Origin: CBDCWQ01 sp965223435
GTDB lineage: Bacteria > Myxococcota > Kuafuiibacteriia > Kuafuiibacteriales > Kuafuiibacteriaceae
Assembly: GCA_965223435.1 (NCBI GenBank)
Contig: CBDCWQ010000023.1
Coordinates: 186,001 to 250,000 of the forward strand
Length of the DNA: 64,000 nucleotides
Reading direction: 5' to 3'
In this document: piece by piece, positions 46,929 through 55,501 of the stretch
How positions within the stretch are numbered: position 1 is the first letter of the stretch
Layout of the letters: each line of letters opens with the position of its first letter
Made by a program: the position numbers and the translations under genes
Notes under the pieces: generated by a model
Told to the model about the DNA's origin: nothing
The model's database searches: none
The model's input: the letters and a program-made list of their open reading frames with translations, nothing else

Positions 46929-48413
46929 CTATGCGTCTCCGACAGTTTTTTGAATGATCAAGAAATAATAGGCGTTGCCCGGTTCTGTGAGCACTTCTAT
47001 TTTAGCGGACCGGTCTAGGTCACGAGCGAGCTCTCTCATTTGTTCGGCGGTCCGATAGAGAAGCGTCCAATCGAGGATGAATTCCGGGCTCCAAAAGTGG
47101 TTATTGGGATTGATTGCATTGCCAATGGCAATCACACCCCCAGGCGCAAGACGTGCGTACAAAGCATGTATGAGTTCTTGAGCCATCGGCCTTCGAAGGT
47201 AATCAAATAGTCCTGTGCTAAAAATAAAGTGCTGCTTTTCCGTCAATGGAATAAGGGCCGGTTCGTCGAGCAGTTGCGCAAATGAGATATTGAAGCAATT
47301 GAGGTCCACCAGCGTCGAATCATCAGGGACTTGCTTGCGAATATCACGATAGGCAGTGCTCAAAGCTTGATCCTCTTGGTCTATGAGCGTCCAAGAAACA
47401 CCGGTCGCCCAGTGTTTGGCGTCTACATGGTAGCTCTGCACTTCCCTCGCGGGGCCCGATCCGAAACTGGCCACCCGATAGTTCTCTGGGAGCAAACCTT
47501 TCTCTCTAAGATAGCTTTGATGGTCACAAATCTGCTCAACAACAAAGTCGCATCTGGTTCTCACCCCATTCGACAATGGATGCTCAACAAAGAACTTGTG
47601 GAAAACCTTTGCAAAGACTGACTCTCCTTCGAATGTGTTTTGATAGTAGAAAAGCATGACCCGGTAATCGCCTGGGTAACCCAGTGGCTTGTGATAAGAC
47701 CGACGAACCATCGGTACATCCAGCAGCAATGGTGTGAGCACAGTCTCAGTGTATTGCTTTGCTGCACCCAGGACCGACGGGTCCTGAAGGCACTCGATTG
47801 CTGCCGCGGATGCTTTTTCTCTCAACGCAGTCCAACGGTTTCTAAGCGCGCTTGCCGCGCGTTGTGTCAGTTCTTCTCGCCGCTGTGCGTCTGCGGTTGT
47901 TAGAAGTCGGTTTTGTTGCTCATGCCGCCCCAAAACCTGCCGGTAGTACTGAACGAAATGCACAGCTTCAGCAACAGCCTTCTTGTAGTCGATAGGCACG
48001 AGGGCGGCAGTATGCGCGGGTCCAATGCGCAATGCTTTTTCAAGTTGGCCCTCCTCGTCCCGGCGAACGACTTCTGGCAAGTCGAGGAATCCTTCCTTTA
48101 GTGCAATAGCGACGCGATGCCCCCTATAGTTCGTATCGATACGCGCGATACTGCCGTTTCCAGAATAGACTTCATCTTCGTGGAGCAACAAACGCACTGC
48201 TACTTTCGTTCCTACGCTCGGCGGCTCATTGCCGTCCCGAAGGACAAAAGAAATCCCGTTCATGGACACGTCGAAAAGGCGACGTTCCATTTTTTCCACG
48301 AACAGCCGTGGGGAGGCATCGCGGGAAAGCAGCTCCCTCACCCGTTTGCGCTCAGGACGATAGAACATTCCGCGCCCAAGCGCGCCCATCAATTCTTCGT
48401 AGGATCTAGCCAT
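46929..48413 (-). CDS. PilZ-domain protein fused to a PhcB-like (3-hydroxypalmitate methyl ester type) methyltransferase
   Basis: The 494-residue protein starts at ATG 48413. Residues about 20-120 form a PilZ-like domain with an R-x3-R-like segment (RKRVR) and DVSMNGISF, the DxSxxG part of the c-di-GMP-binding motif. Residues about 215-490 match the group annotated as extracellular factor 3-hydroxypalmitic acid methyl ester biosynthesis proteins: the block KPLGYPGDYRVMLFYYQN, then HPLSNGVRTRCDF, and motif I VASFGSGPAREVQ near 315. In Ralstonia, PhcB makes such an ester as a quorum signal. The product here is unverified. It is divergent from the histidine kinase fusion with 556 bases between starts, an arrangement typical of signal synthase and sensor pairs. 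Confidence 0.8.
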   Translation of the reverse strand: MARSYEELMGALGRGMFYRPERKRVRELLSRDASPRLFVEKMERRLFDVSMNGISFVLRDGNEPPSVGTKVAVRLLLHEDEVYSGNGSIARIDTNYRGHRVAIALKEGFLDLPEVVRRDEEGQLEKALRIGPAHTAALVPIDYKKAVAEAVHFVQYYRQVLGRHEQQNRLLTTADAQRREELTQRAASALRNRWTALREKASAAAIECLQDPSVLGAAKQYTETVLTPLLLDVPMVRRSYHKPLGYPGDYRVMLFYYQNTFEGESVFAKVFHKFFVEHPLSNGVRTRCDFVVEQICDHQSYLREKGLLPENYRVASFGSGPAREVQSYHVDAKHWATGVSWTLIDQEDQALSTAYRDIRKQVPDDSTLVDLNCFNISFAQLLDEPALIPLTEKQHFIFSTGLFDYLRRPMAQELIHALYARLAPGGVIAIGNAINPNNHFWSPEFILDWTLLYRTAEQMRELARDLDRSAKIEVLTEPGNAYYFLIIQKTVGDA

Positions 48414-48969
48414 TCGCTTTTGAGGGTTGACTCGGCCGAGGATTGTTCACAGCGAACTACTCGTCAAGAATACCAACACCATGAGTCGCCTTAGCAGTGT
48501 CAGCAGCTTCGCGTCCTGGACGTCAATGGTCAAAACTTGACAAAGGGTCAAAGTCGAACACGCCTGTGGCCGGACGGAGTAGCCACAACAGACGGGATTT
48601 AACCTCCGGCGCCAACCAAACGCTGTGCCCTCGATCTCCGTGCGTGTTTATTGGGCCTAAGAAAACCAGCGCACCGCAACCCATTTGAACACAGCCCTGG
48701 CCTGGCGTGGGAACAGCCAGGGGCCTTCGACAGGGCCCCATTCCCTTACAAGCTCTGCGCGCAAGGCCACTGAGTACGAAGTTTCGTCGTTTCCATGACT
48801 TTGTAGAAATCGGGATACCCTAATGCGCTTAACGGGCCTGCCTACATGTAGAGCAAGAAGCTCGAGTGTGTGTAAGCACACCCTCAACCGCCTACTCCTC
48901 CGGATGTGGCGATCGCGCATCCGTTATGGTTTCCTAGCAAACCGCCCCACAAGCATCTCGAGAAAGTAG
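48414..48969. other. Divergent intergenic region of methyltransferase and sensor kinase
   Basis: About 556 bases contain no convincing gene. A 9-bp hairpin with one mismatch and loop TAAG lies at 48864-48885, about 85 bases before the kinase start. Promoters for both genes are expected here, but I could not define hexamers. Confidence 0.45.
48864..48885 (+). repeat. Imperfect hairpin upstream of the sensor kinase
   Basis: GAGTGTGTG pairs with CACACCCTC (one mismatch) around a TAAG loop. There is no T run. It could be an operator or leader structure for the kinase operon; this is uncertain. Confidence 0.35.
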
Positions 48970-51651
48970 TTGAACGATAATCCTCAAACCCAACAGGCCG
49001 TATCCCCAGCGTTCTTGATTCTTTTCCACAAGGAACTGCGCCAAAGGAACCAGCGCATTCTTCTTTGGTCGGGTTGGGTGTTCAACATTATCTATTTGGC
49101 TTGGTCAGCGTTTGACTACTACCTGGCGCCGAATCATTGGCGTGAATTTCTTACGTTTAGGCTTGTCGCTGTTGCACTCAATACGATCACGGTGATTGCC
49201 GTTCGGAGCAAGAAGCTTCGATCCTATACTTGGGAGGCTTTCTGGGCCTGGCTTTGTGTCTTCGGCGTATTTATAGCACCTATGCTACCTCGAGTAGGGA
49301 CGAGCTTTAGCCCATACGTCATGGGCTTCACGCTTATCATCTTGGGTGCTGGTGTCCTTCCGTTTTGGCCGCTCTCCTGGGCCTCTAGCAATATTTGCGT
49401 GGTCATTCTTAGCGTACCTGCTGCATTCCTTATTTGGCCCTCTAATGTCAATCCTCACGACCTCTTCACGAGTGCTTTCTTCATAGCAACAGCGACTGGT
49501 TTTAGTCTCGTCGCTACCTATTTTAGATACCACCTGCTTTTGCGAGAATATCGCAGCCGCGAAGCCCTAGAGCATACTAGCTCCGCTTTATCTGATGCCC
49601 TCGGTGCACTCAAACAACTTGATCAACTCAAGAGTCATTTTTTCGCCAACGTGTCACACGAGTTGCGAACCCCATTGACTCTGTCGCTAGGCCCCCTTGA
49701 GGCTATTCTGTTGGAGGAGTCCGGCAGCAAACACGTTGAACAGCTCTCAATGGTTTGGCGGAATCAATTGAGGCTACTGCGGTTGATTAACAATCTTTTG
49801 GATTTCTCGAAATTGGAGGCCGGAAAGATTGACGTTTGCTTTCGGCAAACAGACCTGAAGCGTCAGTTGAACGCTCTCGTTGATGTGGTCAAGACAGCTT
49901 CCGATGTAAAAAACGTTGCATTAGAGATGACGGTGCCGCAGGCCCATCTAGAGGCCTACATCGACCGAGAAAAATTTGACAAAATCGTCCTAAACTTACT
50001 TTCGAATGCTCTGAAGTTCACCGACCCGGGGGGGGCGATCTTCGTTTCTCTAGGCATGGACAACAGCAACGCGTTGCTTGAGGTATCCGATACTGGGATA
50101 GGGATACCAACAAACAAGCAAAGTATCGTGTTTGACCGATTCGCTCAGGTGGATGCATCCATTACGCGCAAGTATTCCGGTACGGGAATAGGTCTTGCAA
50201 TGGTTAAAGAGTACGTCGAGCTTCACGGCGGTTCCGTTAAGGTTGAAAGCGCTGAGGGCGAGGGTGCAACGTTTGTCGTTACCTTCCCGCTGGGAAAAGA
50301 CCACCTTGACCCAGCCGCGATCGATGACAGCACCGAGCCGGAGCTGCCTGGGGTTTCAAGAGAGCTCTCTTTTGACGTAGAACCAACCCAAGCAAATCCA
50401 ACTCCATCGGGACAAGCCGACATGTCCGGGCACAGACATTCCGTTGAACCACGCTTTGTTGCTCCCAACCTAACTTTCGGCCCGCCTGGACCCGTTCGAG
50501 TACTCGTCGTAGACGACGTTCCAGACATGCAAGTATACATTGGAGGCATCCTAGAACACGAATATGAAATTATCACCGCGAACAACGGAGAGGAGGGCCT
50601 GCGCCTCGCAGAAACCATGACTCCCTCTCTGGTTATCTCCGACGTAATGATGCCACGCATGAGCGGTGAAGAATTGTGTAGTGAAATCAGATCTCTTTCT
50701 GGTGCTCTTCGGCACGTACCGATACTCCTTGTTACAGCGCGTGCCGATACGCAACATAAACTACATAGCTTGGGTGCTGGTGCGGACGACTATCTATTTA
50801 AACCTTTTAGCCCTCCAGAGTTGCGTGCCCGTGCGCGGAATCTCGTGCGAAAGTATCAATATCATCTCGCCCTCGAATCAGCACACAAGAGCCTCGCTTT
50901 GGACCTTGGCTCCGCAGGGCGGTTTCAGCAGCTTTCGCTTTCACCCATACCAAAACTGCCGTGGGTGGCGATGACTTCGGTCTTCGAGCCCATGGACGCT
51001 GCTGGGGGCGATTTTTATGACGTTTGGATCAGGTCTGAGAACCAGGTGCGGGTCCTCTTTGGTGATGTTGTGGGGCATGGTGTGCAGGGGGCGCTAAGAG
51101 CGGCAGTCATTGGGCGCGAGTATGAAAGAATCAAAAAGACCGCTGCGACGCCAGCAGAGGTTTTAAACACACTTCACCGTGTGTTTCTTGACCGCTACCC
51201 GAAGATCCTTGCTTCGGGAGCTCGGCGAGGGTGCGATCTGAGCTGCGAAGTTATTTGCGCTGACATCGTGTACGGTGATGGCAGCATTTCGGTACGAGTG
51301 TCCAGTGCGTCTGCTGCCCGACCGGTTCACGTTCGCGATGGGAATACTCATGAAGTTCCGGTGTCTGCGCTCGCTTTGGGGCGTCTAGCGTTCACCAAGT
51401 ATGATGAGCTAGACTTCCAACTAAGCCGTGGTGACCGCCTCTACTTTTATACCGATGGAATTACTGAGCAGCGTCGACCCGATGGGGAATCGTTTGGACC
51501 CAGACGGCTGCAAAACACCCTTGGCAGGGTACACAATACTCGGGGACTCGAAGATTGTGTGGGTGAACTGATGCGCGAATGGGATGATTTTCGGGGTGAA
51601 ATCCCGCGTGGGGATGACGTGGCATTGCTGGCGGTGGAGTGTGTAGCATGA
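48970..51651 (+). CDS. Membrane histidine kinase fused to receiver and PP2C-type (SpoIIE) phosphatase
   Basis: The 893-residue protein starts at TTG 48970 with a weak upstream site. Residues about 30-200 hold five or six membrane segments without a large loop, as in PhcS/LqsS/CqsS-type sensors for lipid or ketone signals. HisKA follows with His230 (NVSHELRTPL) and HATPase_c (about 330-445) with DTGIGIP and GTGIGLAMVKEY. A receiver at about 508-625 has Asp558 (SDVMMP). A SpoIIE/PP2C domain at about 660-890 has GGDFYD, GDVVGHGVQGAL, YTDGITEQ and DDVALL, the metal-binding set. Phosphorylation of the receiver would thus control a phosphatase. The stop overlaps the next start (ATGA), coupling it to the STAS-like gene. 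Confidence 0.92.
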   Translation: MNDNPQTQQAVSPAFLILFHKELRQRNQRILLWSGWVFNIIYLAWSAFDYYLAPNHWREFLTFRLVAVALNTITVIAVRSKKLRSYTWEAFWAWLCVFGVFIAPMLPRVGTSFSPYVMGFTLIILGAGVLPFWPLSWASSNICVVILSVPAAFLIWPSNVNPHDLFTSAFFIATATGFSLVATYFRYHLLLREYRSREALEHTSSALSDALGALKQLDQLKSHFFANVSHELRTPLTLSLGPLEAILLEESGSKHVEQLSMVWRNQLRLLRLINNLLDFSKLEAGKIDVCFRQTDLKRQLNALVDVVKTASDVKNVALEMTVPQAHLEAYIDREKFDKIVLNLLSNALKFTDPGGAIFVSLGMDNSNALLEVSDTGIGIPTNKQSIVFDRFAQVDASITRKYSGTGIGLAMVKEYVELHGGSVKVESAEGEGATFVVTFPLGKDHLDPAAIDDSTEPELPGVSRELSFDVEPTQANPTPSGQADMSGHRHSVEPRFVAPNLTFGPPGPVRVLVVDDVPDMQVYIGGILEHEYEIITANNGEEGLRLAETMTPSLVISDVMMPRMSGEELCSEIRSLSGALRHVPILLVTARADTQHKLHSLGAGADDYLFKPFSPPELRARARNLVRKYQYHLALESAHKSLALDLGSAGRFQQLSLSPIPKLPWVAMTSVFEPMDAAGGDFYDVWIRSENQVRVLFGDVVGHGVQGALRAAVIGREYERIKKTAATPAEVLNTLHRVFLDRYPKILASGARRGCDLSCEVICADIVYGDGSISVRVSSASAARPVHVRDGNTHEVPVSALALGRLAFTKYDELDFQLSRGDRLYFYTDGITEQRRPDGESFGPRRLQNTLGRVHNTRGLEDCVGELMREWDDFRGEIPRGDDVALLAVECVA

Positions 51652-52085
51652 AATCCTACCAACACCATTCAGGTTTGTCTATCCGGATTGATAAACAAGG
51701 AGACAATCGGTTTGCCATGATTTGGTCAGGAACGAGTACTTGGCAGCATGATTTCGACCCGGAAAACGTACTTTACAATTTTGTCGAGGCGTTTGAGCTG
51801 CTCGTGCCGCCACCCACGCACGTGGACATCCACATCGAGGATTTTCGATGGTCAAACTCGAGCACAATCACCGCTGTCGCAGAAATTGTTGGGCCGCTGG
51901 TAGAGCGGGGAAATACTGTGCAGCTTTTCTATGATCCCAAGTTGCTTTTCCAGTGGGATCTAGTTGAATCCATGAAGAAAGCCGTTGTCGATCATCCTGA
52001 TCCTGGGGTGCGGGAGCGATGTTCTTTTGAGCCCAAGGAAGGTGCTCCGCTGCCTACCAAACCGGAGACTCCACATGCCCAGTGA
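51648..52085 (+). CDS. STAS/SiaC-like partner-switch protein
   Basis: The 145-residue protein begins at ATG 51648, overlapping the kinase-phosphatase stop by four bases. The core (HVDIHIEDFRWSNSSTITAVAEIVGPL then GNTVQLFYDP) fits the strand-helix layout of STAS anti-sigma antagonists and SiaC (DUF1987). The Ser-Ser-Thr cluster at about 69-71 sits where these proteins are phosphorylated, and is the likely substrate of the upstream phosphatase and downstream kinase. The C-terminal 25 residues are Pro/Glu-rich. The assignment rests on layout and context; the family match is weak. Confidence 0.7.
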   Translation: MKSYQHHSGLSIRIDKQGDNRFAMIWSGTSTWQHDFDPENVLYNFVEAFELLVPPPTHVDIHIEDFRWSNSSTITAVAEIVGPLVERGNTVQLFYDPKLLFQWDLVESMKKAVVDHPDPGVRERCSFEPKEGAPLPTKPETPHAQ

Positions 52086-52617
52086 AAAACATCTTTACCG
52101 AGGCGAATACAATGGGCTTGTCCCAAAATGGATCTCCCTGGAGCATCACAGAGATTGCGCTCTGAACTCGATTTGTGGATACGTGACCGGATATGTGTTT
52201 CAGGAGTCATTGAAGATTGTCTTTCAAGAGTTTCTTGAGAACCTCATGAGATATGCCGACTGGGGCAAAGACCATCCTCCGGAGTTCATTGCCCAGTGTT
52301 TTGCAGGTCCTCGTATCGAAGTTATGACCATCAACAAGCCACTGGCGGGCTCTTCTCATGAAGAGAACCTACGAGCAAAGTTATCGCAGCTCGAGACGGC
52401 CGCAAAGTCGAAAAGCATGCATGAAGATGCCATCGCCTCGAAGATGTTTAAGCAACGAAGGGGGCAATCGGCGGGTCTTGGCCTCGCGCGCCTCGTGCGT
52501 GAGGCGGGTGCGGTCTTGAGCGTGAGAACAAACAGCAATGGCTATATTACGATACAAGCAACCATCACAAAGAGCAGCATTCTTGAAGCCGCACGCAATA
52601 CTCGTGCATCGAGATAA
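52075..52617 (+). CDS. SiaB-like HATPase kinase (anti-sigma-factor kinase type)
   Basis: ATG 52075 lies 11 bases inside the end of the STAS-like gene and gives 180 residues. The N-box is FQEFLENLMRYADWG and the ATP-lid/G-box is SAGLGLARLVREA, as in SiaB (DUF6272) and RsbW-type GHKL kinases that phosphorylate STAS or SiaC-like partners on Ser/Thr. No His-kinase dimerisation domain is present. Together with the PP2C domain upstream and the STAS-like protein, it completes a partner-switch module: kinase, phosphatase and substrate. The output target of this switch is not encoded obviously; the Hanks kinase that follows is one candidate. Confidence 0.75.
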   Translation: MPSEKHLYRGEYNGLVPKWISLEHHRDCALNSICGYVTGYVFQESLKIVFQEFLENLMRYADWGKDHPPEFIAQCFAGPRIEVMTINKPLAGSSHEENLRAKLSQLETAAKSKSMHEDAIASKMFKQRRGQSAGLGLARLVREAGAVLSVRTNSNGYITIQATITKSSILEAARNTRASR

Positions 52618-52629
52618 TGCTTGAGATTG

Positions 52630-53733
52630 ATGAACGATCTATACCCCGGCTGCTTAGTTGGCGAGTATATTCTGGAAGCACGTATTGGGGCCGGAGGAGG
52701 CGGTGAAGTATGGAGCGCGAGAGCGATTACGACTCAGGGGCATGAACCCCTTGCACTCAAATTCCTGCTAGCGGACGTCGAGTCCAATTCAAAGGAACGC
52801 GTTGCTTTCCTCGACGAAGTACGAATAGCCAGCAAACTGATTCATGACAACGTGGTCCGTGTTTACGGCCTTCATCAGTTTGAGTTCCATATGGCCATTT
52901 CGATGGAACTCGTGGACGGAAGCAGTCTTCATGGCTTAGCTGCGAACGCAAGGAAAGAGAGGATCCCAATCCCGGCCCACTTTGTGACTCTAATCGCTTT
53001 GGATTGTGTGCGCGGCCTCCGCTACGCACACGAAGCGTCCAGGGTAAGCGGAAAACACCTGGATGTGGTTCACAGAGATGTTTCACCGCGAAATATCCTG
53101 GTTGGACGGAATGGCGTTTCAAAGATTGCGGACTTTGGCATCGCAGTCTTTGAGGGGCGACTGACCCACACACAAAGTGGCAGCGTAAAAGGTAAGCTCG
53201 GCTATATGGCGCCTGAGCAACTGATGTTCGGGGAGGCTGACATTAAGACCGATGTTTTTTGCGCAGGAATAGTTTTTTGGGAGCTTCTCTGCAACCGTCG
53301 GCTTTTTGACCGACCAACCCGTGAAAACCTAACCTATATGTTCACCAACGGTATTCCCAGTGTGCAGAGTTTGAACCCTGACGTACCTGATAAGGTAAAC
53401 TCTCTGGTTTCCAAGATGCTGGCGATACAGCCAGAAGACCGTCCTGCGGGAATGGAACCAGTCGAGGATGCGCTGAAAAGTCTCGTGCATAACGAAGTAG
53501 AACTTAGAAGAGGCTTTGCATCATGGCTTGCCGTTTCGCTGTCATCAAGGCGGCTTCACGGATCCGTAGGAGTCAAAAAGACGGCCCGGCTTGTGCTGAA
53601 TCCGTCGGCGGCCCCTTCCAGTACCGCTTCGACTGATGAGATGACAGCAGACGAAGCCACCGTCACCCAACCCGTGACGAACACGATCCCCGACTGGCCT
53701 GGCGATGAGCCAGGTACGAAATCGAAGACTTGA
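52630..53733 (+). CDS. Hanks-type serine/threonine protein kinase
   Basis: ATG 52630 lies 12 bases after the upstream stop and gives 367 residues. Kinase landmarks are intact: glycine loop IGAGGGGEVW, Lys44 in LALKFL, catalytic Asp150 in VHRDVSPRN, Asp168 in DFG, and GKLGYMAPEQ. The HRD loop has the VSPRN form common in Myxococcota kinases. After about residue 290 comes an Arg- then Ser/Thr-rich tail with no membrane segment or sensor domain, so the kinase is cytosolic and likely controlled by its operon partners. The stop lies 11 bases from the left end of the IS3-like element, so anything downstream in the original operon may have been lost. Confidence 0.93.
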   Translation: MNDLYPGCLVGEYILEARIGAGGGGEVWSARAITTQGHEPLALKFLLADVESNSKERVAFLDEVRIASKLIHDNVVRVYGLHQFEFHMAISMELVDGSSLHGLAANARKERIPIPAHFVTLIALDCVRGLRYAHEASRVSGKHLDVVHRDVSPRNILVGRNGVSKIADFGIAVFEGRLTHTQSGSVKGKLGYMAPEQLMFGEADIKTDVFCAGIVFWELLCNRRLFDRPTRENLTYMFTNGIPSVQSLNPDVPDKVNSLVSKMLAIQPEDRPAGMEPVEDALKSLVHNEVELRRGFASWLAVSLSSRRLHGSVGVKKTARLVLNPSAAPSSTASTDEMTADEATVTQPVTNTIPDWPGDEPGTKSKT

Positions 53734-53744
53734 ACAAGGTCGAG

Positions 53745-53756
53745 TGACCTGCCCCC
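53745..53756 (+). repeat. Left terminal inverted repeat of the IS3-like element
   Basis: TGACCTGCCCCC matches the right end exactly in inverted orientation. Confidence 0.85.
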
Positions 53757-53770
53757 GTTCTTAGGCTCAC

Positions 53771-54722
53771 TCAGTCTGCAAGTCTCGCGGGTTGGTTGTT
53801 GCTAATTTTTTCCTGCCTCCGATACTCGGCTGGGGTCAAGTAATTGAGGCTGCTGTGCGGCCTCTCTTCATCGAAATGCCTCCTAAAAATCTTCGATGAC
53901 GACCGCAGCCCCGCAGCCTCAAGCCGATGCCGAAACCATTCCTGGTTCAGACATTCGTCTCGAAGCCGGCCGCTAAAGCTTTCATTGATCCCATTGTGCC
54001 AAGGCTTGCCGGCAGGAATGTACGCGGTTTGGACTCCGGCCGAACGGCTGTCAGTGGTGGTCATAAATCGCTGATATTTGGTGCTATCCGCGTTTTTTCG
54101 GCACGGCCAATGTTTCTTCCATACTGATAGGATGAGCAGATAGGGTTCTTTGGAAAGGTGAGGACTTCAGGGCCATTGTCCGACCTCAAAAATGCTGGTG
54201 CACCTCGTTCTTCGACGAGTCGGGACAGCGTTCGAATGACACGCTCAGCTCGAATGCTTCCCGCCACATCGATGGTCAAACATTCACGGGACCATTCGTC
54301 GATGACCGTGAGACACTTGATGCGCTGACCATTCATGCAGGTGTCGAACACGAAATCGTAGGCCACACTTGATTTGGCCGGGTGGTCGGCAAAGTCATGG
54401 GGTCCCGTCTTGTTCCTCGGCGCCGACGACGTCTTACCGGCACTTGAAGCCCCGCTTTCTTCCACAGCCTATGAGCTTTTTTCCGATTCATCATGAGTCC
54501 CTCCCGAGCCAAAATAGCTCGTACCCGCCGACAGCCCCACCGAGGATGCTTCTGTGCCATGGCGCACATTCGCTCGAGTAGGCTAGCATCACGTGTTTGC
54601 ATGCGACTCCGGTAACCCAGAGTCGACCTAGGGACTCCAAACAGCGCACAAGCCCTCCGCTGGGACAGCCCGCGACTCCTGCCGAAGGCCACCTGCGACT
54701 TTCGAGCTTGTGCGCTCACCAT
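53771..54722 (-). pseudogene. IS3 transposase OrfB, frameshifted
   Basis: Three frames carry consecutive pieces of one DDE transposase. The first (54722 down to about 54360) has RACALFGVPRSTLGYRSR and HPRWGCRRVRAILAREG. The second contains the first acidic residue (AYDFVFD), VIDEWSRECLTIDV and LRSDNGPE. The third (from 54064) has the last acidic residue in GINESFSGRLRDE and ends RPHSSLNYLTPAEYRRQ. At least two frame changes separate them, and extra bases around 54065-54150 do not match the family. It is inactive. Confidence 0.85.
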
Positions 54723-54988
54723 TTTTTTGGTTGGCCTCCTTTAAGACTTCGATATCCAGGTCGCGTTCAGCGAGTAGCTTCCTGAGACGACTATTCTCGA
54801 CTTCAAGCTGCCGGAGCCTTTTGGCATTAGGCACGTCCATGCCTCTGAACTTCTTCTTCCACCGATAGAACGTGGGCTCAGTGATACCGTGCTTCTTCAG
54901 CGTGTCCGCGACGGGATGCTTGCTCGCCTCGGCCCCCCGCAGAATGCGTATGATTTGCTCTTCGCTGTGTCGTCTTTCGCTTCTTCAT
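54628..54988 (-). pseudogene. IS3 transposase OrfA, frameshifted
   Basis: The conserved OrfA sequence is readable in one frame from SEEQIIRILRGAEASKHPV through KHGITEPTFYRWKKKF to AKRLRQLEVENSRLRKLL. The likely ATG at 54988 is in a different frame, so a base was gained or lost near 54966-54975. The helix-turn-helix and zipper are otherwise complete. Confidence 0.8.
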
Positions 54989-55035
54989 ATCTCGCTCCGA
55001 ATGCGATACTTACACCATTTGTGGACCGAAAGTCT

Positions 55036-55047
55036 GGGGGCAGGTCA
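55036..55047 (-). repeat. Right terminal inverted repeat of the IS3-like element
   Basis: GGGGGCAGGTCA on the plus strand is the complement of the left end. Confidence 0.85.
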
Positions 55048-55049
55048 GG

Positions 55050-55199
55050 GCGACCATCATCACTTCGCAGGTCGACATTCCTGGATGGCAGAAGCTCTTC
55101 GAAGATCCAGTCATTGCCGCGGACATCATCGACCGGATGAAGAATCCTTCTCAAAAAACCGTCTTGAAGGGGGGCTCCTATCGGGTGCGAATTCACTGA
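55050..55199 (+). pseudogene. IstB-like ATPase remnant (IS21 family), C-terminal end only
   Basis: Fifty residues in one frame match the end of IstB transposition helper proteins: TIITSQVDIPGW, then DPVIAADIIDRM and VLKGGSYRVRI, followed by a stop. IstB supplies the ATPase for IS21 transposition. The rest of the gene is missing, because the IS3-like element abuts it directly at 55048. No matching IS21 part lies on the other side of that element, so a deletion is implied. Confidence 0.8.
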
Positions 55200-55501
55200 C
55201 GGCGACGACAAGGAGGTTGCCCATCAGGGAAAATAGTGAGTAGGAAAATACCGTAAAACAAAAGCGTCGCTCACGCTCTGCTGGATGTCGATCAGACCCA
55301 CTTAGGGTGGTCAACTTCAGCCAAAACGGTGGTCAACTTCGCCGCAAAACGAGCACCAGGCTGTGTCGCCTTGTATCGGCGCTCGATCGTATTCCGTTCG
55401 TCGTCTTCCATGGGGGTTATCTGTTTGGACGCCTTTCCACCATTCTTCATGCACACGCTCACGGAACATTCCAGTCAGCGGGGGAGGTAGAACGACTAAG
55501 T
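55200..55501. other. Right end of IS21 remnant and spacer to the Rhs locus 2 operon
   Basis: The stretch contains direct repeats GGTGGTCAACTT at 55306-55317 and 55328-55339 (22-base period), as found at IS21-family ends. After about 55345 I see only spacer before the end of the RraB-like gene. Confidence 0.5.
55306..55339 (+). repeat. Two direct GGTGGTCAACTT repeats (IS21-type end)
   Basis: Two exact 12-base copies are separated by 10 bases, about 105 bases after the istB stop. Repeats of this kind serve as transposase binding sites at IS21-family ends. Confidence 0.6.

Larger units (their letters stand above)
53745..55047 (-). mobile_element. Decayed IS3-family insertion sequence
   Basis: Both ends carry the same 12 bases in inverted orientation, TGACCTGCCCCC (53745-53756 and 55036-55047). 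The 1,303-base length, an OrfA with a leucine-zipper-like C-terminus and an OrfB with DDE motifs, all on the minus strand, fit the IS3 family. Flanking three bases (GAG and GGG) do not form a target duplication. Several frame breaks show it is inactive. It lies between the Hanks kinase and an IS21 remnant. Confidence 0.88.
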
